The notes: generated by a model not told the origin, from the letters alone. A stretch of DNA of 64,000 nucleotides from Streptomyces sp. NBC_00582 (GCF_036345155.1 NZ_CP107772.1:6820001-6884000), one strand, 5' to 3'. Positions 46,429 through 56,121 are shown, counted from the first letter of the stretch. Made by a program: numbers and translations.

Positions 46429-46570
46429 CCGCCGTGCAACCACCGGCCCGTCTCGGGCGTCCGTACATCAGTACGGCAATCGCGTGTACGGCGTGCGTGT
46501 GTACGACCTTCATGGTCGGCACTCGTGGGGACGGCATCGCGTACGGCGAACGTGGGAGGGGTCGGGGACC

Positions 46571-46987
46571 GTGGGCAAAGAAGCGCGGGGTGGACCGGGT
46601 GGACCGGGTGCGCTGAGGCGGCGGCTGGCGGTCGGCATCGCCCTGCTGACCGCCTCCGGGGTGCTCGCGCTCGCGGCGCCGGGCGAGGCCGGGGCGGCGC
46701 CCTCCCGCTGTCAGGGGCGCAAGGTGCGCACCCTGACCTTCTCCACCGGCTATGTGAACGTCTACAAGAAGAACGGCACCGTCTGCGCCATCACCTTCCA
46801 GAGGAACCCCGGGAGGAACCAGCGCATGTCGGTCAGCGTGCAGGCGCGCGGTTTCGTCCCGGTGCCCGCGGCGGGAACACGCACCCGGAGCATCGGCCCG
46901 GTCCAGACCCACGCCGGACACCGCTGCGTACGCGTGAAGGGCGCGGTCGGCCGCGGCTCGGTCAGCACCGGCTGGATCCTCTGCTGA
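46571..46987 (+). CDS. Small secreted protein, hypothetical
   Basis: A 138-residue protein with a signal peptide (RRRLAVGIALLTASGVLALAAPGEAGAA) and a mature part of about 97 residues containing three or four Cys residues, TGYVNVYKKNGTVCAITFQRNPG and a C-terminal VSTGWILC. The GTG at 46571 follows GGGAGGGG, unlike the ATG at 46484. No family is recognised. The small basic, beta-rich, Cys-paired mature form suggests a secreted stress or interaction protein, but this is only a guess. Confidence 0.65.
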   Translation: MGKEARGGPGGPGALRRRLAVGIALLTASGVLALAAPGEAGAAPSRCQGRKVRTLTFSTGYVNVYKKNGTVCAITFQRNPGRNQRMSVSVQARGFVPVPAAGTRTRSIGPVQTHAGHRCVRVKGAVGRGSVSTGWILC

Positions 46988-47090
46988 CCCCGCCCGCCCG
47001 CGTCCGAGCCGCCAACGCCCCCTGGTGTGACGGGTGTTGACCCGGATACCTTCCGGTTCACATCTGTCTCACAGGGAAGGGTGCACGCGC

Positions 47091-48503
47091 ATGCGCAAGG
47101 CGCTCAGATGGCTGCTGGCGCTCACCGTGCTCATAGGCACGCTGAGTACGGCGGGGGCGGCCACCGCCGCCGAACCGGGGCCGGCGGACATCAAGGACCA
47201 GCTTCTCTCCATCCCGGGCATGAGCCTGATCCAGGAGAAGCCGTACCCGGGCTACCGCTACTTCGTCCTGAACTACGCCCAGCCGGTCGACCACCGGCAC
47301 CCGTCCGCCGGCACCTTCCAGCAGCGGATCACCGTGCTCCACAAGGACGTCAGCCGCCCCACGGTGTTCTACACCGGCGGCTACAACGTCTCCACCACGC
47401 CCAGCCGCCGTGAGCCGACCCAGATCGTCGACGGCAACCAGGTCTCCATGGAGTACCGCTTCTTCACCCCGTCCCGCCCCGACCCGGCCGACTGGTCCAC
47501 GCTGGACATCTGGCAGGCGGCGAGCGACCAGCACCGCATCTTCACGGCGCTGAAGAAGATCTACTCCAAGAACTGGATCTCCACGGGCGGCTCCAAGGGC
47601 GGCATGACCGCGACCTACTACGAGCGCTTCTACCCGCGCGACATGGACGGCGTGGTGGCCTACGTCGCCCCCAACGACGTCGTCAACGACGAGGACTCCG
47701 CCTACGACCGCTTCTTCGCGACCGTCGGCACCAAGGAGTGCCGCGACCGTCTGAACGCGGTGCAGCGCGAGGCGCTGGTGCGCCGTGAGCCGCTGGAGAA
47801 GAAGTACGAGGCCTACGCGGTGGAGAACGGCTACACCTTCACCACCATCGGCAGCCTGGACCGCGCCTACGAGGCCGTCGTCCTCGACTACGTCTGGGGC
47901 TTCTGGCAGTACAGCCTGCTGTCGGACTGCGACACGATCCCGTCGAACGCGGCCACCGCCACCGACGACGAGATCTGGACGTCGATCGACACGATCTCCG
48001 GCTTCTCGTTCTACACGGACCAGGGACTGGAGCCCTACACCCCGTACTACTACCAGGCGGGCACCCAACTCGGCGCGCCCACCATCCACTTCCCGCACAT
48101 CGAGAAGAAGTACATCCGCTACGGCTACCAGCCCCCGCGCAACTTCGTCCCGCGCGACATCCCCATGCGCTTCCAGCCCCGGGCCATGCGTGACGTCGAC
48201 ACCTGGGTGAAGGACCACGCCCACCGGATGCTCTTCGTCTACGGCCAGAACGACCCCTGGGGCGCGGAACGCTTCCGCCTCGGCAAGGGCACGAAGGACG
48301 CGTACGTCTTCACGGCGCCCGGCCTCAACCACGGTGCGAACGTGGCGGGTCTGACGTCCGACGAGAAGACCCTCGCCACGGCCCGCATCCTGTCCTGGGC
48401 GGGCGTGTCGTCCTCCGCCGTCTCCGAGGCGAAGCCCCTGGCGACGTTCGACTCGAAGCTGGACGTCCGGGACGTGGAACGGGAGCCGACGCTGCGTCCC
48501 TGA
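47091..48503 (+). CDS. Secreted S37-type tripeptidyl/prolyl aminopeptidase
   Basis: A 470-residue secreted serine peptidase. The signal peptide is RKALRWLLALTVLIGTLSTAGAA. The nucleophile elbow is STGGSKGGM, and the sequence RPTVFYTGGYNV with FFTPSRPDPADWSTLDIWQAASDQHRIF is typical of the PS-10/S37 group in Streptomyces. The charge relay acid and His are likely in VYGQNDPWG and PGLNHGA. The ATG at 47091 follows AGGGAAGGG. It should release N-terminal tripeptides or prolyl peptides from extracellular proteins. Confidence 0.9.
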   Translation: MRKALRWLLALTVLIGTLSTAGAATAAEPGPADIKDQLLSIPGMSLIQEKPYPGYRYFVLNYAQPVDHRHPSAGTFQQRITVLHKDVSRPTVFYTGGYNVSTTPSRREPTQIVDGNQVSMEYRFFTPSRPDPADWSTLDIWQAASDQHRIFTALKKIYSKNWISTGGSKGGMTATYYERFYPRDMDGVVAYVAPNDVVNDEDSAYDRFFATVGTKECRDRLNAVQREALVRREPLEKKYEAYAVENGYTFTTIGSLDRAYEAVVLDYVWGFWQYSLLSDCDTIPSNAATATDDEIWTSIDTISGFSFYTDQGLEPYTPYYYQAGTQLGAPTIHFPHIEKKYIRYGYQPPRNFVPRDIPMRFQPRAMRDVDTWVKDHAHRMLFVYGQNDPWGAERFRLGKGTKDAYVFTAPGLNHGANVAGLTSDEKTLATARILSWAGVSSSAVSEAKPLATFDSKLDVRDVEREPTLRP

Positions 48504-48534
48504 CCGTGCCTGGTGCCCCGGCAGGCAACACCCC

Positions 48535-50319
48535 CTAGTACGTGAGGCCGTGACCCAGGGGATGGAGGACCTGGGTCGGGTCGTCCGCCCGTTGCACCGG
48601 CACCGGGAGCCGTCCCTGCGGCCTGGCCGCGCCCGCGATCACCCGGGCGGCGGCGCGCAGTTCGACGTCGGTCCAGGAGTAGGCCGCCAGGAAGGCTGGT
48701 ACGGACGGGAGATGGGCGACGTCGTACGGGTTGCGCACGGCCACCGCCACCACCGGGCGGCCGGTGGCCGTCAGCCGTTCGACGAGGGTGCGCTGGGGGC
48801 TCGCGGCGGTGACGTTGCAGGTGGCCACGACGACCGCGTCAGCCTCGCCCGCCGCCGTGACGGCCCGTTCGATCGTCTCGGCGGACGGATCCGTGCCGGT
48901 CGACAGGGCCGTCGCCGTGAAGCCGAGGGCGGTGAGGGCGGCGGCCAGGACGGCGGTGGGCGGACCGGTGGTGCCGGACGGGGAGGCCGGGTCGGCGCCC
49001 ACGACCAGGAGCCGGGGGTGCGCGGCGGGCGAGAGGGGGAGCAGCGGACCCTCGTTGACGAGCAGGGTCGTCGTCCGCGCGGTGATCCGCTCGGCCTCCG
49101 CGAGATGCTCCGCGCGGCCGACCACCCGGCCGACGGCGGCGGGGTCGGCGTACGGCTCGGCGAGCAGCCCGAGTCGCTCCTTCAGCCGCAGGATCCGCAG
49201 CACGGACTCGTCGAGCCGTTCCTCGGTGAGTTCCCCTTCCTGTACGGCCTTCAGGACCGCGTTCCAGGCGACGGCGAGGTCGGGCGGGTCGAGGAGCTGG
49301 TCCACGCCCGCCTTGAGCGCGAGCACGGGGACACGGTCGTCGCCGTACTTGGTGCGGACGCCCGCCATGCCGAGGGCGTCGGTGACCACGACCCCGTCGT
49401 GGCCGAGGCGTTCGCGCAGGATGCCGGTGAGGATGGGGCGGGAGAGGGTGGCCGGGTCACCGGAGGCGTCGAGGGCCGGGACCAGGAGGTGCCCGGTCAT
49501 GATCGCGTCGACGCCGGCCGCGATCGCCGCCCGGAAGGGAACCGCGTCCAGACGTTCCCAGACCTCACGGGTGTGGGTGATGACCGGGAAGCCGGTGTGA
49601 CTGTCGACGGCGGTGTCCCCGTGCCCCGGGAAGTGCTTGGCCGTGGCCGCGACCCCCGCGTCCTGATACCCCCTGACCTCCTCGGCGACCAGCGCGGCCA
49701 CCGCCTCCGGGTCCGCGCCGAACGAACGCACGCCGATGACCGGGTTGGCCGGGTTCACGTTCACGTCGGCCACGGGGGAGTAGTTCTGCCGTACGCCCAG
49801 GGCGCGCAGCTCACGGCCCGCGATCCGGCCGAGGGTGCGGGCGTCGGCCGTGGAGCCCCCCGCGCCGAGGGCCATGGCGCCGGGGAAGAGGGTGGCCGGC
49901 CGGCCGATCCGGCAGACGATGCCGTGCTCCTGGTCCGTGGCGATCAGCACGGGCACACCGCGCGGCTGCCCGAGCGCGGCGCGCTGGATGCCGTCGGAGA
50001 GCTCGGCGATCTGCCGCGGGTCACGCGTGTTGTGCGCCCAGGAGAAGTAGATGATCCCGCCCACGCGGTACTTCGCGACCAGCTCGGCTGCCGTGCGGAC
50101 GCCGAGTTCCCCGAGGTTGGCGTCGATGTCGGCCTGGTCGGGTTCGGTCGCCGAGTGGCCGTACACCCGGGCCACGAACAGCTGGCCGACCTTCTCCTCC
50201 GGCGTCATCCGGGACAGCACGGCGGCCGGGCGGTCGGCGTCGGCCCGGGCCGTGCCGCCGACGGCGAACGCCGCGGTGACACCCGCGCCGGCGGCGAGGA
50301 CGGTACGTCGGGAGGGCAT
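48535..50319 (-). CDS. Secreted GH3 beta-N-acetylhexosaminidase (NagZ-type)
   Basis: A 594-residue exported glycoside hydrolase family 3 protein with a Tat-like signal (MPSRRTVLAAGAGVTAAFA). The catalytic region contains KHFPGHGDTAVDSHTGFP, the His/Asp loop of NagZ-type enzymes, and VVTDALGMAGV with the nucleophile Asp. A C-terminal alpha/beta domain follows (from about residue 400). It should cleave terminal GlcNAc from peptidoglycan or chitin fragments. The stop codon TAG lies inside a CTAG that follows AACACCCC, a sequence like the end of the family A repeats. Confidence 0.9.
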   Translation of the reverse strand: MPSRRTVLAAGAGVTAAFAVGGTARADADRPAAVLSRMTPEEKVGQLFVARVYGHSATEPDQADIDANLGELGVRTAAELVAKYRVGGIIYFSWAHNTRDPRQIAELSDGIQRAALGQPRGVPVLIATDQEHGIVCRIGRPATLFPGAMALGAGGSTADARTLGRIAGRELRALGVRQNYSPVADVNVNPANPVIGVRSFGADPEAVAALVAEEVRGYQDAGVAATAKHFPGHGDTAVDSHTGFPVITHTREVWERLDAVPFRAAIAAGVDAIMTGHLLVPALDASGDPATLSRPILTGILRERLGHDGVVVTDALGMAGVRTKYGDDRVPVLALKAGVDQLLDPPDLAVAWNAVLKAVQEGELTEERLDESVLRILRLKERLGLLAEPYADPAAVGRVVGRAEHLAEAERITARTTTLLVNEGPLLPLSPAAHPRLLVVGADPASPSGTTGPPTAVLAAALTALGFTATALSTGTDPSAETIERAVTAAGEADAVVVATCNVTAASPQRTLVERLTATGRPVVAVAVRNPYDVAHLPSVPAFLAAYSWTDVELRAAARVIAGAARPQGRLPVPVQRADDPTQVLHPLGHGLTY

Positions 50320-50429
50320 GCGCGCACGCTACCCGCGGCGGCGCCGTCATCGGCGCATTGGTGGAGGGGGCGCGCCGATGACGGCAGGGCCGCCGGCCGC
50401 CCGGACTCGTCGGCGGGACGGGCCCCCGG

Positions 50430-51296
50430 TCACAGGTCCCGCAGGCCGTGCCGGTCCGCCCACGCGGACACCGCCGCGGCGATCTCGGCCGGCCGGTCCT
50501 CCGTCGCGTGATGTCCGGCGGGGCCGCACGCCACCGTCTCCAGGGCGGCGATGTTCCGGGCGCACCAGTCGGCGGTCTCCGGCCCGACGAGCAGCGTGGG
50601 TGAGCCCTCGAAGGTGAGCAGCAGCTTCGGTACGTCGTCGCTCTTCGCGAGCCAGGCGTCGTACGCCTCGATCCGCGCGACGAGTTCGGCCGGTTCGCCG
50701 TCGACCGGCATCTGCCGGGCCCAGGCGAGCAGCGGGCGGCGGCTCTCCCGGGTGGGGTACGGCGCGAGGTAGGTCTCCAGATCGGCGGCGGAGGCCGGGG
50801 TGAGGACACCGCCGGAGTAGGCCTGTCGTACGAAGAGGTTCTCGTCGAGCATCGCCTCGCCCGCCTCCGAGCGGATCGTCTCGGCGCGTGCCAGGGCCTG
50901 CGGCGTCAGCTCGTCGCGGGCCGGCGGCTTGACGAAGGTCTCGAAGAAGGCGAGGCCGCGCACCCGCTCCGGGTGCCGCGCGGCCCAGTCGAACCCGAGG
51001 GCGCCGCCCCAGTCGTGCCCCACCAGCACCACCCGGTCCAGGCCGAGCGCGTCGAACCAGGCGTCCAGATAACGGGCGTGGTCGTCGAAGCGGTGGGCGA
51101 GGTCGGGCTTGCCGGAGCGGCCCATGCCGATGAGGTCGGGCGCGAGGAGCCGGCCCGCGCCGATGCCGGGGAGGACATGGCGCCAGGTGTGCGAGGAGGA
51201 GGGGTTGCCGTGCAGGAACACGAAGGCGGTCCCGTCGGTTCCGGCGCCGGTCTCCTCGTGGTGGAGGAACGAGTCGAGCACGGATGTCGTAGGCAT
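50430..51296 (-). CDS. Haloalkane dehalogenase-like alpha/beta hydrolase
   Basis: A 288-residue alpha/beta hydrolase. The oxyanion region is HGNPSSSHTWRHV and the nucleophile elbow is GHDWGGALGFDWAARHP, so the nucleophile is Asp followed by Trp, as in DhaA-type haloalkane dehalogenases. The C-terminal His lies in GPAGHHATED. If active, it would hydrolyse haloalkanes to alcohol and halide. Three repeats of CATGGCTACT lie directly upstream, beginning 14 bases before the start, and may form its operator. Confidence 0.85.
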   Translation of the reverse strand: MPTTSVLDSFLHHEETGAGTDGTAFVFLHGNPSSSHTWRHVLPGIGAGRLLAPDLIGMGRSGKPDLAHRFDDHARYLDAWFDALGLDRVVLVGHDWGGALGFDWAARHPERVRGLAFFETFVKPPARDELTPQALARAETIRSEAGEAMLDENLFVRQAYSGGVLTPASAADLETYLAPYPTRESRRPLLAWARQMPVDGEPAELVARIEAYDAWLAKSDDVPKLLLTFEGSPTLLVGPETADWCARNIAALETVACGPAGHHATEDRPAEIAAAVSAWADRHGLRDL

Positions 51297-51309
51297 GCCC
51301 GATACGGTA

Positions 51310-51356
51310 CATGGCTACTATGTTCATGGCTACTATTTTGTGTCCATGGCTACTGT
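51310..51356. repeat. Three direct repeats upstream of the dehalogenase-like gene
   Basis: CATGGCTACTAT occurs at 51310-51321 and 51325-51336, and CATGGCTACTGT at 51345-51356, separated by 15 and 20 bases start to start. The region is richer in A and T than its surroundings. The third copy includes the stop codon of the LysR-type gene. Spacing and position suggest an operator for the dehalogenase-like gene. Confidence 0.6.
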
Positions 51357-52294
51357 TCTTCCCGGGCCGGGACCGGCCACCGCTCCCGCAGTACCCGTAC
51401 CGTCTCCGCGATCGCCGGCCGCCGGGCCGCCCCCGTGCGCCACAGCGCGTACAGCCGGCGCACGGGCATCGGGTCGAGCGGGACCTCGACGACCCCCTCC
51501 GGCAGAGGGCCCCGGCCCAGCCGGGGGATGAGCGCGACACCGAGGCCTGCGGCGACCAGGGCGACGAGGGTCGGGTTCTCCTCGGCCGTGTGGACGACGT
51601 CCGGCTCATGGCCGGCCGTGCGCAGGGTGCGCACCAGCCAGTCGTGGCAGACCCGGCCGGGCGGCTGGCAGATCCACCGCTCGCCGCCCAGCTCCTCCCG
51701 CCGTACCGCCGTACGCCCCGCGAAGGGATGGCCCTCGGGGACCAGCAGATCGCACAGGTCGTCCCCGATCACCGCCTGCTCGACACCCGCCGGGGCGGGC
51801 AGCGGGGCGATGTCCCAGTCGTGCGCGACCGCGAGGTCCACCGCCCCCTTCGCGACCAGGTCCACCGACAGATGCGGGTCCACCTCGCAGAGCCGGGCGT
51901 CCAGGGCGGGGTGGGCGCGGGCGAGCTCGGCGAGGACGGACGGCAGCAGGCCGCGCGCCGCCGACGGGAACGCGGCGATGTCCAGCCGCCCGGCGGGCAC
52001 CCCGCGCCGCTCCTCCAGCTCGGTCTCGGCGCGCTCCATGATCGCCAGCAACTCCTTTGCAGTGGCCGCGAGTTGAAGCGCCTGGTCGGTGAGGCGGATA
52101 CCGCGTCCCTCCCGTTCCAGAAGGACCGTCCGGGTCTCCCGCTCCAGCTTGGCGATCTGCTGGGACACGGCGGAGGGCGTGTAGCCGAGCGCGGCGGCGG
52201 CCGCGCCGACGGTGCCGTGGACGGACACGGCGTGCAGGGCGCGCAGACGCTGGAGATCGAGCACCGCAGAATCCAATCGGTAGCGTTCCTTCAT
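51350..52294 (-). CDS. LysR-family transcriptional regulator
   Basis: A 314-residue LysR regulator. The N-terminal winged helix (about residues 12-75) contains LRALHAVSVHGTVGAAAAALGYTPSAVSQQIAKLE, and the rest is the effector-binding domain (VPAGRLDIAAFPSAARGLLPSVL). I chose the ATG at 52294, because the upstream frame is antisense to the EamA gene. It is divergent from the EamA transporter gene with only 58 bp between starts, so it probably regulates that gene. It also lies just before the dehalogenase-like gene on the same strand. Confidence 0.88.
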   Translation of the reverse strand: MKERYRLDSAVLDLQRLRALHAVSVHGTVGAAAAALGYTPSAVSQQIAKLERETRTVLLEREGRGIRLTDQALQLAATAKELLAIMERAETELEERRGVPAGRLDIAAFPSAARGLLPSVLAELARAHPALDARLCEVDPHLSVDLVAKGAVDLAVAHDWDIAPLPAPAGVEQAVIGDDLCDLLVPEGHPFAGRTAVRREELGGERWICQPPGRVCHDWLVRTLRTAGHEPDVVHTAEENPTLVALVAAGLGVALIPRLGRGPLPEGVVEVPLDPMPVRRLYALWRTGAARRPAIAETVRVLRERWPVPAREEQ

Positions 52295-52352
52295 CCCACC
52301 ATGCAGGAAACATCGCTGGTGCTTCACGGTCGAGGCGGGTGATCCTCGACGC

Positions 52353-53300
52353 ATGCGCCCCGCCCACCTCGCCCTCGCCGTCCTCGTCGCCGCCGTCTGG
52401 GGCGTCAACTTCACCGTCATCGAGATCGGCCTCGGCCACTTCCCGCCCCTGCTCTTCTCCGCCCTGCGGTTCCTGGTGGCGGCCCTGCCCGCGGTCTTCC
52501 TCGTGGGCCGTCCCAAGGTGGCGTGGAAGTGGATCGTGGCGGTGGGTCTGGTGCTGGGCGTGGCGAAGTTCGGGCTGCTCTTCCTCTCGATGGACACGGG
52601 CATGCCGGCCGGCCTGTCCTCCCTGGTGCTGCAGATCCAGGCGGTGTTCACGGCGGCCCTCGCCTTCGCCGTCCTCGGCGAACGGCCCACCCCGCTCCGG
52701 ATCCTGGGCATGCTGATCGCCCTCGCGGGGATCGGGGTGGCGGCCCTGGACGAGGGCTCCTCGGGACCGCTCGGCGCCTTCGCCCTGTGCGTCGCGGCCG
52801 CGGCCTGCTGGGGCGTCTCCAACGTCATCACCCGCAAGGCCGCCCCGCCGGACTCCCTGAACTTCATGGTCTGGGTGAGCACGGTCCCGGTCCTGCCCCT
52901 GCTGGCCCTCTCCCTCCTCACGGAGGGCCCGAGCCGGGACTACGACGCCCTGCGCGCCCTCGACTGGCAGGGCGCCGGCACCGTCGTCTACGTCGCCTGG
53001 GTCACCACGGTCTTCGGCTTCGGCGCCTGGGGCCGGCTGCTGCGCCGCCACCCCGCCTCCACCGTCGCCCCCTTCTCCCTCCTGGTCCCCGTGTTCGGCA
53101 TGTCGTCCGCCGCCCTGTTCCTCGGCGAGCCGGTGAGCGGCCTGCGCTGGTGCGCGGCGGCCCTCCTGGTGGGCGGCGTCGCCCTCACCTCACTGGCACC
53201 GGCGCGGGCAGGGACCGTACACAGACCACGGAAACCCACCCCCTCTTCGGTCCATCTCGTGGACTTGCCCCCGTCGCGGGGGTCGCGCACGGGATCATGA
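52353..53300 (+). CDS. EamA/DMT-family transporter
   Basis: A 315-residue membrane protein with ten predicted hydrophobic segments in two EamA repeats, beginning LALAVLVAAVWGVNFTVIEIGL and, in the second half, FALCVAAAACWGVSNVITRKA. The family exports amino acids or other small metabolites. It is divergent from a LysR gene and only 4 bp separate it from the EPSP synthase gene, so these may be one operon. The C-terminal tail after residue 290 is extended and hydrophilic. Confidence 0.9.
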   Translation: MRPAHLALAVLVAAVWGVNFTVIEIGLGHFPPLLFSALRFLVAALPAVFLVGRPKVAWKWIVAVGLVLGVAKFGLLFLSMDTGMPAGLSSLVLQIQAVFTAALAFAVLGERPTPLRILGMLIALAGIGVAALDEGSSGPLGAFALCVAAAACWGVSNVITRKAAPPDSLNFMVWVSTVPVLPLLALSLLTEGPSRDYDALRALDWQGAGTVVYVAWVTTVFGFGAWGRLLRRHPASTVAPFSLLVPVFGMSSAALFLGEPVSGLRWCAAALLVGGVALTSLAPARAGTVHRPRKPTPSSVHLVDLPPSRGSRTGS

Positions 53301-53304
53301 GGGC

Positions 53305-54540
53305 ATGGCCCTCGTCGACATTCCCGGTTCCAAGTCCATCACCGCCCGTGCCCTGTTCCTCGCGGCCGCCGCCGACGGTGTCACCACCCTCCAGCGGCCC
53401 CTGCGGTCGGACGACACGGAGGGCTTCGCCGAAGGGCTGGCCCGGCTCGGCTACCGCGTCGGCCGCACCCCGGACAGCTGGCAGGTCGACGGCCGCCCCC
53501 AGGGCCCCGCCGTCGCCGAGGCCGACGTCTACTGCCGGGACGGCGCGACGACCGCCCGCTTCCTGCCCACCCTCGCCGCCGCCGGCCACGGCACCTACCG
53601 CTTCGACGCCTCGCCCCAGATGCGCCGCCGCCCCCTGCTCCCGCTCACCCGCGCCCTGCGCGACCTCGGCGTGGACCTGCGGCACGAGGAGGCGGAGGGC
53701 CACCACCCGCTCACCGTCACCGCGCGCGGCGTCGAGGGCGGCGAGGTGGTGCTGGACGCCGGCCAGTCCTCCCAGTACCTGACCGCCCTCCTCCTGCTCG
53801 GCCCGCTCACCCGCACCGGCCTGCGCATCACCGTCACCGACCTGGTCTCCGTGCCGTACGTGGAGATCACCCTCGCGATGATGCGGTCGTTCGGCGTGGA
53901 GGTCGGCCGCGAGGGCGACACCTACGTCGTCCCGCCGGGCGGCTACCGCGCCACCACGTACGCGATCGAACCCGACGCCTCCACCTCCAGCTACTTCTTC
54001 GCCGCCGCCGCGCTCACCGGCGGCGAGGTCACCGTGGCCGGCCTCGGCGAGGGCGCGCTCCAGGGCGACCTGGGCTTCGTGGAGGTGCTGCGGCGGATGG
54101 GCGCGCTGGTGGAGGTCGGCGCGGACCGCACGACGGTGAAGGGCGCCGGCGAACTCCACGGCGTCACCGTCAACATGCGGGACATCTCCGACACCATGCC
54201 GACCCTCGCCGCGATCGCCCCCTTCGCCTCCGGGCCCGTCCGCATCGAGGACGTGGCGAACACCCGCGTCAAGGAGTGCGACCGCCTCGACGCCTGCGCG
54301 GAGAACCTGCGCCGCCTCGGCGTGGACGTGGCGACCGGCGAGGACTGGATCGAGATCCGGCCGGGGACGCCCCGGGGCGCCGAGATCAAGACGTACGGCG
54401 ACCACCGCATCGTCATGTCCTTCGCGGTGGCCGGTCTGCGCACCCCCGGAATCTCGTTCGACGACCCGGGCTGCGTCCGCAAGACCTTCCCCGGTTTCCA
54501 CGAGGCGTTCGCGCGGTTGAAGGGGGAGATCGTCGGGTGA
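53305..54540 (+). CDS. aroA: EPSP synthase family protein with a variant PEP-binding loop
   Basis: A 411-residue protein of the 3-phosphoshikimate 1-carboxyvinyltransferase fold. The shikimate-phosphate Lys/Ser/Arg are in [55 protein letters not shown] and CVRKTFPGF are all present. The loop that usually reads GNAGTAMR is instead [10 protein letters not shown]. It has the role of joining PEP to shikimate-3-phosphate if functional. It may be a class IV type known from Streptomyces, or a paralogue of the main aroA. A GTGA overlap couples it to the next gene. Confidence 0.85.
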   Translation: MALVDIPGSKSITARALFLAAAADGVTTLQRPLRSDDTEGFAEGLARLGYRVGRTPDSWQVDGRPQGPAVAEADVYCRDGATTARFLPTLAAAGHGTYRFDASPQMRRRPLLPLTRALRDLGVDLRHEEAEGHHPLTVTARGVEGGEVVLDAGQSSQYLTALLLLGPLTRTGLRITVTDLVSVPYVEITLAMMRSFGVEVGREGDTYVVPPGGYRATTYAIEPDASTSSYFFAAAALTGGEVTVAGLGEGALQGDLGFVEVLRRMGALVEVGADRTTVKGAGELHGVTVNMRDISDTMPTLAAIAPFASGPVRIEDVANTRVKECDRLDACAENLRRLGVDVATGEDWIEIRPGTPRGAEIKTYGDHRIVMSFAVAGLRTPGISFDDPGCVRKTFPGFHEAFARLKGEIVG

Positions 54541-55172
54541 GTTTCACCGCGAAGGGCCCGGTCCTGGAAGGCTCGCTGGTGCGGCTGGAGCCGCTGGAGC
54601 AGCGGCACGCGGGGGAGTTGGGGGTGGCGGCGGAGGAGAACCGGGAATCGTACGCGTTCACCTGGGTGCCGAGGGCCGACGAGGTCGACGCGTACGTCGA
54701 CGCCCAGCTCGCCCGCGCCGCGACGGGGCGACTGGTGCCCTACGCGCAGGTGTCGCTCGCCACCGGGCGGGTGGTCGGCACCACCTCGTACTGGGAGCCC
54801 CGCTGCTGGCGTTCGGAGGACCGGCTGGACGCCGTGGAGATCGGGTTCACCTGGCTCGCGGCCTCCGCCCAGGGCACCGGCGTCAACGCGGAGGCCAAGT
54901 TGCTGCTGTTCCGCCATGCCTTCGAGGAGTGGGGCGTGTCCCGGGTCGACCTGAAGACGGACGCCCGCAACAGCCGTTCCCGCGCGGCCATCGAGAGCGT
55001 GGGCGCCCGCTTCGAGGGCGTTCTGCGCAACTGGTCCCGCTCCTGGGCCCCCGGCGAGGAGGGCCGCCTGCGCGACTCCGCGATCTTCGCGATCACGGCG
55101 GAGGAATGGCCCGAGCGGCGGGAAGCGCTGGAGCGCCGGGTGGCCCGGTACCGCACCCCGGCCGCGCAGTGA
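54537..55172 (+). CDS. GNAT N-acetyltransferase, RimJ/RimL type
   Basis: A 211-residue acetyltransferase. It contains [20 protein letters not shown] at the start, the acetyl-CoA region [29 protein letters not shown], and the typical [31 protein letters not shown]. The GTG at 54537 overlaps the preceding stop (GTGA) and I chose it for that coupling. The family acetylates protein N-termini or small amines. The target is unknown. Confidence 0.9.
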   Translation: MSFTAKGPVLEGSLVRLEPLEQRHAGELGVAAEENRESYAFTWVPRADEVDAYVDAQLARAATGRLVPYAQVSLATGRVVGTTSYWEPRCWRSEDRLDAVEIGFTWLAASAQGTGVNAEAKLLLFRHAFEEWGVSRVDLKTDARNSRSRAAIESVGARFEGVLRNWSRSWAPGEEGRLRDSAIFAITAEEWPERREALERRVARYRTPAAQ

Positions 55173-55185
55173 TCGTCCCCCCTTG

Positions 55186-56121
55186 TCAGCGGAGCACGGC
55201 CGCTGCCGCCGCCCGAAGCTCCTCGCGTACGGCCCCCAGCACGGGATCCCCCTCCGCCCCGGCCCGTACGGCGAGGAAGACGTTCCGGGACGGGGGCGCG
55301 CCCTCGGCCGGGCGGAGCGCCAGCGAGCGGGGGGCGTAGAGGGACCGCACCAGCCGCGGCACGAGCGCCACCCCCACCCCCGCCTCGACCAGGGCGGCCA
55401 GCGCGGCCCAGTCGCCGACGGCGTGCCGGATGTCGGGAGTGAAACCGGCCGCCGCGCACACGGAACGGGTCACCGCACCGCAGCAACTGGCCGCGTCCCC
55501 CACCACCCACACGTCCTTGGCCAACTCCCGCAGGGGTACCGCGGCGCGGTCCGCGAGGGGATGGCCGGGCGGCAGGGCGACGTCGAGGACATCGGTGAGG
55601 AGGTCCTCGCGGCTGTAGCGGGGGTCGGTGTGCGGGGGAGCGGCGGCGAAGTCGACGGCCACGGCGACATCGAGCTGCCCGGCGTCGAGCGCCGTGAAGA
55701 GGTCCGGCGGCTCGGCCTCGACCACATCCACCCGCAACCGTGGCAGCCGCTCGCGCAGCCCCCGCAGCGCGGCGGGCAGCAGCCCCAGGATGCCGCTGGA
55801 GAAGCAGCCGACGGTCACCGTGCCCCGCCCGCCGTCGGTGTACGCCGCGAGATCGGCGCGGGCCCGCTCCAACTGGGCGGCGATGACGTCGGCGTGGGCG
55901 AGGAGGACACGCGCCTGCCCGGTGAGCCGTACGCCTCGGCCGTCGCGTTCGGTGAGGGGGACGCCGAGGTCACGGGCGAGGGTCGCGAGCTGCTGGGAGA
56001 CCGCCGAGGGGGTGAGGTGCAGGGCCTCGGCGGTGCGGGCGAGGCTGCCGCGGCGCTGGAGTTCCCGCAGGACGGTGAGGCGGCGCAGATCGATGGTGAA
56101 GGCGGCACTTAACGGTTCCAC
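55186..56121 (-). CDS. LysR-family transcriptional regulator
   Basis: A 311-residue LysR regulator with an N-terminal winged helix (LRRLTVLRELQRRGSLARTAEALHLTPSAVSQQLATLARDLG) and an effector domain with LDVAVAVDFAAAP and VVGDAASCCGAV. It converges on the GNAT gene and is divergent from the small hydrolase gene, with 39 bp between their starts, so it may regulate that hydrolase. Confidence 0.9.
   Translation of the reverse strand: MEPLSAAFTIDLRRLTVLRELQRRGSLARTAEALHLTPSAVSQQLATLARDLGVPLTERDGRGVRLTGQARVLLAHADVIAAQLERARADLAAYTDGGRGTVTVGCFSSGILGLLPAALRGLRERLPRLRVDVVEAEPPDLFTALDAGQLDVAVAVDFAAAPPHTDPRYSREDLLTDVLDVALPPGHPLADRAAVPLRELAKDVWVVGDAASCCGAVTRSVCAAAGFTPDIRHAVGDWAALAALVEAGVGVALVPRLVRSLYAPRSLALRPAEGAPPSRNVFLAVRAGAEGDPVLGAVREELRAAAAAVLR

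Noticed and set aside
42415..46443. Very long open frame on the minus strand across the ABC exporter
   Set aside because: It is antisense to a clear ABC exporter; its translation is low-complexity (runs of Gly, Asp, Val, Arg) typical of shadow frames in high-GC DNA.
51311..52342. Plus-strand frame starting in the triple repeat
   Set aside because: It is the antisense of the LysR-type gene and its first codons are just the repeated sequence.
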